A stretch of 64,000 bases of DNA. It comes from Rhabdornis inornatus. Its lineage: Eukaryota; Chordata; Aves; Passeriformes; Rhabdornithidae. The translations under genes and the position numbers were made by a program. The stretch's first letter is position 1, and each line of letters opens with the position of its first letter. Below, in pieces: positions 51,959-63,956 of the stretch. Below the pieces are notes generated by a model, which was given only the letters and a program-made list of their open reading frames with translations, made no database searches and was not told the origin of the DNA. The stretch is from positions 700,695 through 764,694 of the forward strand of contig VWZS01004498.1 of the NCBI GenBank assembly GCA_013397075.1, read 5' to 3'.

Positions 51959-53429
51959 TTTTTCTTTGAATGAATATGGGGCTGGATGGGCTCCCATGAG
52001 ATCACTTACTGTGAACTCTGTAAATTTTCAGTATAGGTGCAGATATCCCTGGAAAGTTCATATATTCGACTCCTACACCCTGCTTTACTTCATACAGCAC
52101 ACACTCTAAGCCCTCTCTCACTGTTCATCACTCTCAATACTTGCTGACTCAGACCTGAGAGAGGTAAGGGAGTAGAAGCTCCTAGAAAGAGCTAATAAAA
52201 TATTAATAGAGCATCGAAATTGCCCTTCATTACAACCAGGACCCAGTGTGGAGTGTCATTCAAGGCTGGCACCAGAGCACCCATACCAGCTACAAACTAC
52301 AAAGAAAAAGAACATCTATTATTTTTAGTGCTGTCAGGACTAAAGTATCAATTTGTTTGTTTTGTTTTGCTTTATTTTACTCTGTTGTTTTTTCTCTTGT
52401 TACTCTTGTAAATCATTGCCAGTCCCTACTCTCATGACCCACATTAAAATTATCACATGCTCTCTTTTAGCACTACAAACATGAATGAGGTAAGTCCAGT
52501 GACATGCATGTGATTATACTTAACACATCCCCTTCAGAAGGTACAAGCACCATCTATGTCTTCAGGACAGTCCTTTCCAGAAGGGGATCATAAAAATCAA
52601 AAAAGTGAACAAGCTGCATTATAAGCCTTATGAAAATTTTTATGAAGCATTAAAATATCCCCTAAAGCTTACAAAACATGTTATAACATACAAGAAACCC
52701 TGACAATATAAAATTAACTTCCATGGTAGTCAGACTCTGGGCAATATAGCATCAAAACTAGAGAAAGCATGTATTTATTTTTGAGCTTCATAAAACTCAA
52801 ATGCATTACAGACATGACTGAACAAAGCATGCATAGTTAATCCTGCCCAATTTAACTTCTTCTATCCACAAGTTAGTTCTGTTAGTTCACCAGAAATATT
52901 TAAGTATTTCCCAATAAGATTACAATTATATTTTACTGGGTTTTTTCCACCACTCTCCTGCAGTTTGCACAGACCACTGCCAGCATTTTGAAGGAGTCCA
53001 GGAACACACGTACTGCAGGAAATCAAGTTACCCAAGTACTCTGGCTGTAATGGCTGAAGCAATAAACACTGCTGCCCATCAATAGCATGGAGACAGCTTA
53101 TGGACCATGGAGTACTTTCAAAGAGAGCTGTGGTATTAAAATTAAATACAAATTTCAGGTGAAATTCCAGCAGTAATAAGCCTCCTGGTGAAGTACCACA
53201 CTCCACACACCAGTTGCCAACAAACTGCCACCAAAAGCACAGCCCTCAAAAGCAATGACAAATAACAGGTGAACTTCAGAGATGGGTAATCAAAGGAGGT
53301 GAGCGCTCTTCAGCAAAAAGCTAACGTGGCAAGGCATAAAACAACATTTGTAACACTTCACTCCAGCAGTTATCTACTCAAGATAATGGAGTCAAAAGAA
53401 CTGCTAGCAATTTGCAGAGTAAGGCTCCT

Positions 53430-53600
53430 GGGCCCAGTCTCTCCCATTCATTTCAGTGGGAACCAAATTACAGGTTTATCTAATAATTCATATAAATCCC
53501 TCACAAAAATACCAGATAACTTCTGGAGTAGTAGATGTGCAATTTACTTCAATGAGTGGACACAATTATCACTTAGGGCAAAAGGACAGATCCTGCTACA
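53430..53600. repeat. Ancient interspersed repeat-like tract (low certainty)
   Basis: Phrases such as CTCCCATTCATTTCAGTGGG and TTTACTTCAATGAGTGGAC, ending in GGACAGATCCTGCT, resemble an old repeat widespread in reptiles and birds in which CATTGAAGTCAATGGGA-type motifs recur. Family not identified. Confidence 0.4.
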
Positions 53601-54403
53601 GGAGGCATTTCTACTTTGTCACATGCATCATAAACATCATGCTGACAGCCTAATTTTCTATAAAACAATTCACTAGGAATTTCTGTTTCCTACTTTAAAC
53701 CTAAAACCACTATAGTGGTTGTACTAGATAGTAAAAGGCAATTTAATTTTTGTTTTTGCTGCTATTTAATAATTCAGGCCACATTCCTATGTTTTACTTA
53801 ATAAGCACAATTCTTATCCACTTTCACATTTGATATTCCAATCAAGGCCTTTTAGCACATATATTTTTTTCCTAGCAGATCTGTTTAGGTGTATTTTTTC
53901 ACATAAATACACATCTCTTCCCATAAAGTTGTATTTTACTGCCTGTCTATAAAAAGTTAATGCCTTGCAGAGGTATTTCTCAGATTTCAAAGAGTTTCAA
54001 AGCAATCTGTCTGAGCAACACTATTCCAAATATTTGTAAGTTTTTCTAAGCACATATTCTTGTATGCTACGCTGGAACAAAAATTGCTTTGTTTCACATG
54101 TTAGAATTTGTTAGCCCCTTGGCTAATATAAAACCTTCATGATCTTTGCTGGTTGTGATTGGCTTGTTTAATAAAATGACACACAGATCCAACATATTTG
54201 CAGAATGATACCATAGCTCTATTGACTTGGCTTGTTCCCTTGGACTTGGTTAGCATGAAATGCCTCTGAGCAAGTTTTTCACAACTCTCCTATGTTTTCC
54301 CTCTAATCAGTTGTTATGGATTATTGGCAGCAGTTAACAGAAATACAAGACATGCAGTCATGGAGATAAAAGGACACTTCCTTCCAAATAAACTAGAAAT
54401 AGT

Positions 54404-54518
54404 AGAATCACAGATTATGCCAAGCTGGAAGGGACCCACAAAGATCATCAAATCCAACTCTCAGCCCCACACAGGATCATCCCCAAGAGTGCCTGAGAGC
54501 CCTGACCAAATGCACAAA
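54404..54518 (-). mobile_element. CR1 LINE fragment, short 3' end
   Basis: The plus strand reads AGAATCACAGATTATGCCAA, then GGAAGGGACCCACAAAGATC and ATCAAATCCAACTCTCAGCC. This is the inverted 3' end of an avian CR1, including the degenerate terminal ATTCTRTG-type octamer. About 115 bp remain. Confidence 0.88.
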
Positions 54519-57189
54519 ATAATTAGTTTTCTGGACTAAACACATCCAAGTATCCACTAAACACAGATACACAAGAGTTACAGCAAGTTATGTTTGTATT
54601 GATATCAGAAGAGTCATTAACTCCCCATGACTTTCAGAGCAGTTCAGTCACAGACATTCATTATTGTCATCACTACAGATGAAGATGCTACATATGTAAA
54701 CACATGATAGCCATTAGGGTCAGAAGACCTTTCAGCCACCAAGCAGGCCTCTGGTACAGCATAGGCCACTATACTTCAGCAGAATGTTCCTATGGTGACC
54801 TCAACAACTTGACAAAAACAATTGTCTAAAAAGACATCTCAATGAGAAGACAGATGAAAAGGATCCTCCATCTTCACTCCTTTCATTTGTAGACTGTGCC
54901 AAGTGTTACTCATCCTCACTCCTGATAATCTGTGCTTTTCTTTCCATTCTAATTTTCTGACTACAAATTCCAAGCATTAGTTCCTGCAATAATTTTTTAC
55001 ACTAAATTAAACTATCCCTTCATTTTCTCCATAAGAAAATGCAATTTTTGTATATAAGCTGTTACTTTTTAATTCTCTAAGGTTGTTGATAGAAAAGTTC
55101 TGCCAAAGCTTGTCAGACTTATTTAAATCATCACCACTTGCCTCTTCACTGACTTCCAGAAAACTTTCAAGAGAAAGTGCCCATACCAAGCTGCTCCCAC
55201 AACCTGCCTTATGTAGTTTAAGTTGCAAGTTATAACCAGTCTCAAGAAAAATAAACAAATTTGTGGGGGAAGGCACTTGCTCTCCTTTCGTCAACTCATC
55301 CTGATGGATGATATTCATCACCCCCACTCGACACCCCCACTCTTCTCCAACTTTCCATGCTGTGTTTTGCAGATTCCCCTGGGCTGCCCTTACAGCTCAT
55401 TTACACTCTTTCAAACACAACAGAACCACATATGCCTAACAACAATTTTCCCAGTGCTACATACCAAGATAAAGCATGCCTGGTTGTTAAAAATTACTTG
55501 ATCCTGATTTGCATATGCAAAACAATTAACCTAATTTGCCTAACAGCACCATGATATGAGCTCTTACTGAGTTGCAAGTCTTCATTAATCCCTAAATAAA
55601 CCCTTAAATTACAATAAACTCTTTCTGGCATATGGTTTCCTTTTCCTAGTGTACAACCTGTGCTCCTTGCTACTCCAAGCTGAACTTTGTGTTGTGCTAT
55701 CTTAAAAAATGTATTTTTGTTGAATGGTCCAACCGTGTCAAGTAATACACAGGATTTTCCTTTCTCCATCCTTTCGTGTTCCATTAAGTTTTATGCCATC
55801 ACAAGATGTAGTAACATTGTTTTTAAATTTACTTTCAAAAAATGCTTTAAGTACATTAGAACATGTCTAGCGCAGATGTAACCCCTTCAGAAACACACAT
55901 GTTCAATAAAGGTATTTCACTAACCCTGACTGAGATCTGACAGCCAGGTTATTTTTAAGGAGTACATTATTTATACTGCATAGCACAAATTTTACTTTTC
56001 ATGTATCTTGATATTAACAAATAGCAGAAATACAGAGAACAGCACAAACTGATATTGGACAGAAATGTATAAATCTTCCACTGTTCTAGAAAAATCTCGA
56101 GATCTTTTTACACTATTTTAGACAGCAACATGCTTAATCGTGATCAAACATGCTTATCACATCACTAAGCATGACACAATCATGGCAGCTCAGCTGCTGC
56201 AGCAGTGGATGAACTTTGGTGTCTGATTATTTACTAAGTCTATTATGCCTAGCACTGCTCTACTGTCCTTCGGCTTGTGTCTTCCTACAACAGTCTGAGG
56301 ATATTGTATATGAGTTACACATAGCCATGATGGAACAGCAGGCCAGTAACTGTGCTGTCCATCACCACACTGGGGTGTGCTCACTGCTCCATCAGTGGTG
56401 CTGACCAGCAGGCAGACTGGAGCACTGTGAGGACCACAGACACCATGTCCCTGCTGAAACTGTACAAAACTGAGGGGTCCAAAGGACTTTAAGGCAAATT
56501 TTAAAATATTTAAAAAAAAACCCAAAAACAACCTTAGCTGGTAAAGGTACACTTAGCTAATTCTGCCTTTTCCCCCAGGACTGCCAAGGACCCATCTGCC
56601 CTTCCAGGTCACAAGATGCCCCAAGGGAAGGTGACTGGCAGAACACTTAGGGTTAAAACTACCTCACTGCAAGACCAAGCTATGACTACGTGGCTATGAC
56701 TAACTAGGGGCTAGTGGAGCTCTAGATCAAAATCTTCAGCAGGCAGGGAAGAGACAACTCTAAGCCTGTAGGGAACATATGGATGTGAACCACAGAGCAG
56801 ACGTCAAGAGGACAAGATGCAATCAGGTAATGACAGGAACACAACCTCTTCCTATCTAGCAACATTTCAGTGGTACCAAGGAGAAATGAGTAGCTCCACA
56901 GGCGCAGCCAGCTCTCCTCCTCCTCAGGGCCAGGCAGAAGAGAATTGTGAAACAAGAAAAGTGGGAGACAACAGTGAAGGGTTAAACAACAGTGCTTTAA
57001 ATCAGCCCCCTCAGCTTGGACTGCTCATTAAGTCTTTACTGTAACATCATCGCTTATGGAGTTTTGTAATTAAACAAACAAAAATCCCAAGGTGGTTTGC
57101 CTGCATTACCTAGAGGATGAAAAACACTATAACAGAATTCTTGTTCTTGTTACCACAGTAGACAAAATGAACGAAAAGTAAACTTTTAC

Positions 57190-57379
57190 CTCTTTTTCTA
57201 TTTTGAGCAGCTTCTTTACTGCCACCTCCTTGTCCTGAGAAATCCATCGGGCTCGGTAGACACTCCCAAAACTCCCTCCACCGCAGTTCTCAAAAAACTG
57301 CAAGTCATCAAATTTAATTTGCACAAATGAAGCACTGGTAGACGACATCTCATAATGACAAAATATGCCACAGCAAAAC
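57190..57379 (-). CDS. MAP3K20: MAP3K20 first coding exon (residues 1-53) with 31 nt of 5'UTR
   Basis: The coding part is 57190-57348 (159 nt, 53 codons); 57349-57379 is 5'UTR. The acceptor on the minus strand reads CTCTTTACAG before GTTTTG, and the donor is GAG followed by GTAAAAGT. The ATG at 57346-57348 starts MSSTSASFVQIKFDDLQFFE, which matches the ZAK N-terminus. The exon encodes the kinase glycine-rich loop G23-x-G25-x-x-G28-x-V30 and the VAVK motif with the ATP-contacting Lys45. Cys22, just before the loop and known as a P-loop cysteine in ZAK, is conserved. Glu53, the last residue, is probably the alpha-C glutamate by alignment to other MLK kinases. A continuation of the open frame past the donor is intronic. 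Phase 0 at the 3' end. Confidence 0.97.
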
Positions 57380-57599
57380 CTGTAAAGAGAAAAGCTTTAA
57401 TTAATGCACATGCTCCAAGGATTTATGGACTTTCTTACTCAGTCACCACAAAATCAGAATCACAAGCACACTACAGTAAAATCCACAGGCCGCAGGAGTA
57501 AAAGAGCCTAAGAACATGCATTCCAACAGGGTGTGCAAAAGTTTGCATAATTTGCACAAGCTGTTAGGAGGAGCTGGGGGACAGAAACGACTAACAGTA

Positions 57600-57880
57600 T
57601 TCCTCAGAGCAATCCTGACACTTCCCGAACATCCTGGAAGCAGCTCTGCAAAAGGCAGGCACGCGGCTGCCGTCTCCATGGACAGACAGGAAGGGTGCTC
57701 GGGGTTGCCTGCCCGCTCGGGCACGCCAGGCACGCCGTCCTGCAGCCGTGATGGCCACGCACGAGGCACATGCCACCCTGGTCAGGCAGGCCGCCTTTGG
57801 CCAGCCAGTAGCGGTGGCCAGCCAGCAGTGGCACCTTGGCACGCACCACGCACCCAACAGCGCTCCGGGCGACATCCAAG
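57600..57880. promoter_or_regulatory. CpG-rich block upstream of first coding exon, possible alternative promoter
   Basis: Roughly twenty CpG dinucleotides occur within about 280 bp, in sharp contrast with CpG-poor flanks. The block starts about 220 bp upstream (in gene direction) of the acceptor of the first coding exon. A plus-strand frame is open across it for 214 codons (57516-58160), but I recognise no protein there and the low stop frequency can follow from GC content. It could be an internal promoter, a GC-biased patch or an inserted sequence. Confidence 0.35.
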
Positions 57881-59991
57881 CACTTCATGCAAGGATGTGG
57901 AAAAACCTGGCCATGGTAAATCTCTCTTCCTGAGTGACTCAGATCTGTTTGCACGTTGTAACAAAGTGCAAGTACAGGGTAATTCATCTGGGTTACAATA
58001 TGTGAAATTCTGCAGCCTGTGCCAAGACTGGCGTCGGCAGTTTCAAGAGATGATCCCAACTCTGCTGACAGAGGAACAGAATGTCCTTCCCCGAGATCTC
58101 ACGGTGATAAAGCTTATGGCTCTAGCAAATTTCAAGAAACATTACCGCCTAAATGCATGAACAATGACTAATTTTTGGTTTATTTTTTTGATTATATAAG
58201 ATCAGAAAGCTCAGGTCTTTATCGGGACTGCAGGACACAGCATACTCCAGAACCATCTGCAAGCCTGCTGTGGGGTCAGTTCAGATGCACCAGCCTAAAC
58301 AAAGTAGTTTTAATTACCAGCAAAAGTTACTATACTTGCAACTAATGACAGTAAATTTATCAGCATAAAATGAGAGATGATTTTTAACAAAAAAAGCCAA
58401 AAAAGAACTGGAGATTTTGGGTTGATGGTGAAAACTACACATCCAATTCCACTGGTAAATTACAGTACAAAATATACAATGTCTTCTGGGAACCTTCATT
58501 CCATGGGGCTTTTTGAGATGAAACACAGTTATGTGTTGTCCAGAGCTGCAAAACACACCTATGTTAACTCCTTGTACTGCTGACTGCCAGAATCTCTTTA
58601 TGCCAGTCGCCTCTGTTACAAACACAAAGGCATTATTTGCCCCCTGGCTCTCCTGATTGTGCAGCTACTCTGATTAAAATTTTGAGATATCATTTAATCA
58701 GGAATTTCTGACACTATTTGGTTGCTGCTATTCTCCAAATGAGAGATGAAGGTATCAACACCTTTCTACACACAACATAACATAGAGCCTTCTCTGAAAC
58801 TGCCTGCTTCATTTTATACCTCTTGACCACCCATAACGAAAAAGACAAATACTGACCAGACCATGACAACTTTACTATGCGTACTGAAGGCTTTTTAGCA
58901 AGGAGCAGACTTCAAACCTTTCACTGACAGCCAGCCTGCAGAGCTCTCGGAGAGGGAACATGAATGATCTCCCCCTAGAGCTGCAAGTCAGAGCAGGGGT
59001 TAACAGTGGGATGTGAAATAAAGTCCATTCTTCAGTGCTCTGCAGCCTCTCCCCTAATACAACTGTCCTGAACTGTCCTGCTGACCTTCTGTTCTTGTTT
59101 TAACCTTGTTGCTATTGTTAATTTCCTGCCATCCCAGTCATCTTTTGCACAGCCTGCACACGTTTTCTTTAGAGAAAGCTCAAAGGAAAGGAAATTGGTC
59201 AATCCTACAAACCAAGAGAGTAATTAACATTTTAATGTTTTGCTCTTTGCCAGGGCTGCTTAATTAGCAGATCTTCAGAAACAAAAGTTCATTTGCATCA
59301 TTTACTCCAGCAGTTACTCCAAGTTCATGCTGTGTACATGGTGTCTCAAGAATATTTGACACTTTACAGATGAATAAAACAGGTTGACTTCCCAACCCAA
59401 AGACCTCACAATTTAAGGCCACAGCCCTGCACATATTTATACACATGGTAATTACACTCGAGTGAATGATTTCTTTACTGACAACAGAATTAGCTAGAAC
59501 AGTGATGTTACTCACAGGCAAAAGCATATGCACCGACTAGACCATAAATTTAACAGGAAAGTGGGAAAAGCTGAAAACAGATCATTGCATTTGGGATGGC
59601 AGAAGGAAGAAGAAACCAAGTGAAAAGAAAAACATATCCCAGGAAAGAAATTTCTGGCCTTCACTATCTGAATTCAAAAGCTATGAAGAGATGTCAAATT
59701 ATTTAACATTATTGTTCACCCAGAACCATCAAATCAACCATACAAACCAGTAAATTATTTGATTTCTGAAAATTACACTAGCAGAGAATAACATGCACAC
59801 CAGACACTTGACAAATACAAATGAGTAATTTTCTGATGGGTCCTCCTTACTGCTTCAAACTTGATCTAAATTTTCACGCACTCACAATGCAGTGCCTGGC
59901 ACACAAGCACTTGCAGAAGCTACCATTCGTTCTTTAAACACCTTTTCAGTCTCAAATTTACCTACAGCAGTCAACCAGCTGCAGATCACTG

Positions 59992-60315
59992 GATCACACA
60001 ATGAATCAGGTGGCAAGACCTTTGAGATACTGAGTCCAACCCATGACCAAATGCAACCATGTCAACCAGACCATGGCACTGAGTGCTGCATCCCGTCTTT
60101 CCTGAAACACCTCCAGGGACAGTGACTCCACCAGCTCCCTGGGCAGTCCACTCCAATGTTTAATCACCCTCCCTGTGAAGAAATTCTTCCTTCATGTCCA
60201 GCCCCTGACACAGCTTAAGTCCATGTCCTCTTGTCCTGTCACTTGTCAGGGAGAAGAGGCTGACCCGTGCCTGACCACAACCTCTTTTCAGGTAGTTGTA
60301 GAGACACTACAGGGC
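59992..60315 (-). mobile_element. CR1 LINE fragment, 3' part
   Basis: The reverse complement shows the standard avian CR1 3' order: the AGAAGAGG-type segment, then a stretch for a gap of coding-like sequence, then CTGGAGG preceding the terminal part. On the plus strand, CCAGGGACAGTGACTCCACC and CTCCCTGGGCAGTCCACTCC are typical inverted CR1 signatures. Truncated at the 5' end as usual for CR1. Confidence 0.9.
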
Positions 60316-62197
60316 ATCAGCACACAATAAGTTAATGTTATTTAAAAAATGATTCATTGGTTGGCATCAGGTTGTTCCAGATGCTTTTTTTTCCAGAGAA
60401 AGTAGAGGAGATTTACAAGAGACACACTTTATTTAGAGATTTGTAATTAAAACCAGCCTGCATTAGTTTTCTTTTTCTAGATGAAACAACAAACCTGTTT
60501 AAACATTACTGCATGTTTTTGGATTCAAGGTAGGTAATCCTCAATTAGAAAGATCAATCTCTGTGTTATGTTTGAGAAAACAACTGTTTAGATTAACATT
60601 TGCAAGTGACAAATCCACACAGTTATTAACCTGTCATCCTGTTTTAAAGATATTTAGCAATCCGAGTTTATAACATTAGTTAAGAGAAAAAAATAGATCA
60701 GGTATTTCATTAAACTCCACGGTCTTCCACTTGTATCTGAAACAAGCACAGCATTCCAACAATGTGCAACACTTTTTCACATCTTACATTTCTGCAGACA
60801 GGAGAGCAGTCCTCTGCAACACGGCCTCCAGGCCTGGAGCCTTACAGCAACTCCCCTGCACACAGCTAAGGAGTGTTTGGCACCTGCACACTCCTTCCCC
60901 ACTCACGGTTTCAGGTGCTAAGCACCATCACTGTGTAGCAGGGAAACACCGCACTGACTGACTTTGTTGCTTGTTCTCAGATAAATGAAAACATGACAAT
61001 TCAGAAACAGTAAATGACAGGTATTTCAGGAAATAAAGTGCTGGTTATTTCAGTTATTCCTACGGGATTTTCTTGGGGGTAAAATAATTTTCTCCTTTTT
61101 GTGTTATATTTCTAATAGTTAGCATGACTTTGTAATCTTGCAGCAACATCCCTGGCTCTTTTTTTTCCACATAGTAACTTATATTTGAGCATGCTTTTGG
61201 AAGCTGTTCATTTCATACCAAGAAGTAACAGATCTGAGTTGCATTTGGCAGTGTTTAACATCTGAAATTATTATTTAACATTAGTATGTAGCATGTCAGG
61301 ACTATTATGCAGAGTCACTGCAGCAAGCAAAGTCACATTATGTCACCACAAGCTCAGTTCAGTACACCAATGATGCAGGTGTAGGAAACCATCCATCATC
61401 ACTGGCTTCTTGTGATTACAGCACTTTAGGGGATTAACCCATGTGAGGGTCCTGGCCCTGCTAAGGTCCCACATTTGCTGTTCCCCTTAGACCCCCTAAA
61501 AGTGAGGGAACCCCCAGGCACACAGGCTGCCCTGCATCTTAGCACAGCAACACTGGAAGAACTCAACACACCCACTTATACCTCCCAGCTCCCTACAAAC
61601 TGCAGTGTTGGGGAAGTGCTGCCATGCCCAACACTCTGCTTTATTCCACTTAAATAACAGAAGACCCTTCTGTTTGTCATTCAGCTACTGCTCCCAGAGT
61701 ACAGAGAGCTTCCACTTGAGGGACTCAGAGACAGGAGGGAGGAAAGAATTTACAAACTGCACAGTAACTGCAACTCATATTTTGTTTAGTGCGTGGCTGT
61801 GAAACTGAAAATTGCATCTCTCATCTTGCACGTGCACCTGACGCTGCTCAAGTATTCAATTACTGCAGGAACAGCCTTTGTAATTTATTATGGGGAACAA
61901 CCATGCAACTCCCTGCCCCTCACTTTACTGCGTGGTTCCGCAAAGTAGGATTCAGTGCTTCCTGCAGGAAGGCACACTGCCAACATATTGCCAATAAAGT
62001 AGTAGCACACCACACTTGTGCTATCTTAAAATACACAGCTGAATGTGCCAAGTTTCCTTATTTGGCAAAACAGCCCATTTGCTTTCAGGATCTTTAACCA
62101 TCCATTTTTAGACCCAAATCATCCTTTGTATCCAACATGGCCTGCAGTCTTTGAGCACACCAACCTGGATTTTTTCAGCAGTATATTTATACAGTTA

Positions 62198-62216
62198 ATA
62201 TATATATATATATTAA
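62198..62216. repeat. TA dinucleotide microsatellite
   Basis: A short run of alternating T and A (about eight units) lies in intron 1, followed by an A-rich stretch. Confidence 0.85.
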
Positions 62217-63559
62217 AAAAACAAATAAAAATGTCCAACAAGAAACCCACCCTCCAACACCACAACATGGTTAACCATTGTCTTGTCCAAACAGAAAACA
62301 GAGAAAGAGTTATAGTGACATTGAGCTACAAAAGATAATGCAGAAAGTTTTTATAAATTAAAAAAAAACCTTAATCATATCATGAACTGCTGACAGATAA
62401 GACGCAAAAAAACTCCAAGCACAAATCCAAATTAAATATATCCTAATCTTCTAATCTCCCAATGAGTTAAAATAAAGCAAACAACCCCTACAATTCCTAA
62501 ACTTTCTTAATTAGACTGAGTAGCAGTCCTGCAGATGGTGAGACTGGAGGCATGGCTCTGCCTAGCTTAGTTACAGGTTCAACAACATTTGAGCCTGTCC
62601 TCTGTCAGAACCTAAAAATTCTGCATGATTTCCATTAATAACACTTCTAATTTTATTTTAATTTATATAACCATTGCCACAGAAAAAGGCTCAACTCCAC
62701 CTAAACAGTTTGAGTACTGCAGGGAATGAATCATTTTTAAGCCAAGCTGTGTCAATGGAAGAGACTGAAGACTTCACTTTAAATAGAAAACATTTTATCT
62801 CAGAAAACCCCTAAATTGGTCATGTCACTTACATTGTACCTTGTAAGTGATGCCTGCCAGTAGTACACACACAACAGCATGCAAGACAGACAAGGCAGCT
62901 AAGCCTGCATCCAGGCCCATAGCACAGCTTGGTCCTGGCACAGGCCAGACTGCACGACCTGGACCTCAGTTTTGTCCATGTTTCTGTCTTCCCCTCATAG
63001 TGAGCCACACTCTCCAGGGTTACCATTATTCACACAATGTCACCGGTATGCAAAGCACATTACGGATAGATAAAATAAGTAGGTTTCCGAGGACTTACAA
63101 TTCCAGGACAAAGTCCTGGAAACATCTAACCACGTGCCTGCCTCCTGAAGAAGGCTATGATGTTTTCAGGCAGTGACCCAGTTAATCCAGAGCTTTCAAA
63201 TTATTTCTGCTTCTGGAACTTAGAAAAAGTAATGATCCATGGCTTTCCCGATGGCTCTGTCGCTAAAACTCCCAGCAGAGCACGCTAGATACAGGGTAAT
63301 AGATGGCTCATACACTCGTGCTTAATAAAAGATCATGCTGCTGGAAACGACCTAACTTAAGCAAACACAGCAAAACCAAAGAACGACAGCTTAATTAAAA
63401 TAAAGAAAAAAACGGAGGGCATGAAAGTCACACCTCAAATCCCAACCCGACGGATTTTATGCCCAAAACAACAGCAAAATGCAGCAGGTGCGCGGCATCT
63501 GAAACACATTCTAAGGAGCGCAGGGACGGCGAGCGCAGCAGCCCCCGGCCGGACGCCGG

Positions 63560-63631
63560 CTGCCCATGTATGTCCCCCTGCCCACGTCCCCCTGCCCACG
63601 TCCCGCTGCCCATGCACGTCCCGCTGCCCGC
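63560..63631. repeat. GC-rich minisatellite, CGTCCC(C/G)CTGCCCA-type units
   Basis: About five imperfect units of 14-18 bp, built on GTCCCNCTGCCCA(C/TGCAC), stand in tandem inside the CpG island. Confidence 0.75.
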
Positions 63632-63938
63632 CCTCACGGGCGGCCGCCGCTGGCAGCACCTTTCCCGCGCCGGGCCGTCCCGCCCGGGTGTCGCTCAGGG
63701 CGCACACCGCTCTGCCCTGCCCTGCCCTGTCCTCCAGGCGGGGCACTGCTTGTCTCCCGACCCCCGTCCCACTGCGCGGCCAAGCCTAGGCGCCGCTGAC
63801 CAGGGAGGCGTTTGGCCGGTGCGGCGGGACCAAGGCGACGCAAGGTCAGGCCGTGAGCTCGGCCGGCCGCCTCCCTTCACAGGGCTTCTGAAGTTGCTTC
63901 AGCATGGGGAACGTCAAACCTGCAGGGCACACGCACGG

Positions 63939-63956
63939 CCCGGCCCGGCCCGGCCC
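63939..63956 (-). repeat. Pentamer repeat with G-quadruplex motif
   Basis: The minus strand reads GGGCCGGGCCGGGCCGGG: four G3 runs separated by 2-nt loops, which satisfies the standard G-quadruplex pattern. It lies in the presumed promoter on the gene's sense strand. Confidence 0.8.

Larger units (their letters stand above)
34912..57189 (-). other. MAP3K20 intron 2 (22.3 kb)
   Basis: The largest intron of the window, splitting the kinase N-lobe after Glu53. It carries two CR1 fragments (51661-51958 and 54404-54518), an inverted pair of diverged repeats (35846-35978 and 36437-36546), an AAAC microsatellite near 42130 and an old repeat-like tract near 53430-53600. No exon or RNA gene could be recognised in it; its many ORFs under 130 codons show no family resemblance. 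Confidence 0.85.
57380..63479 (-). other. MAP3K20 intron 1 (between non-coding exon 1 and first coding exon)
   Basis: About 6 kb without a recognisable gene. It contains a CpG-rich block at 57600-57880, a minus-oriented CR1 fragment at 59992-60315 and a TA repeat near 62200. The rest is AT-rich single-copy-looking DNA. The right boundary is approximate. Confidence 0.7.

Noticed and set aside
56190..56552. 120-codon minus-strand frame in intron 2
   Set aside because: Composition is irregular, no domain is visible, and it does not fit the MAP3K20 protein.
57127..57189. Coding continuation VKVYFSFILSTVVTRTRILL after residue 53
   Set aside because: This is read-through past the GTAAAAGT donor into intron 2.
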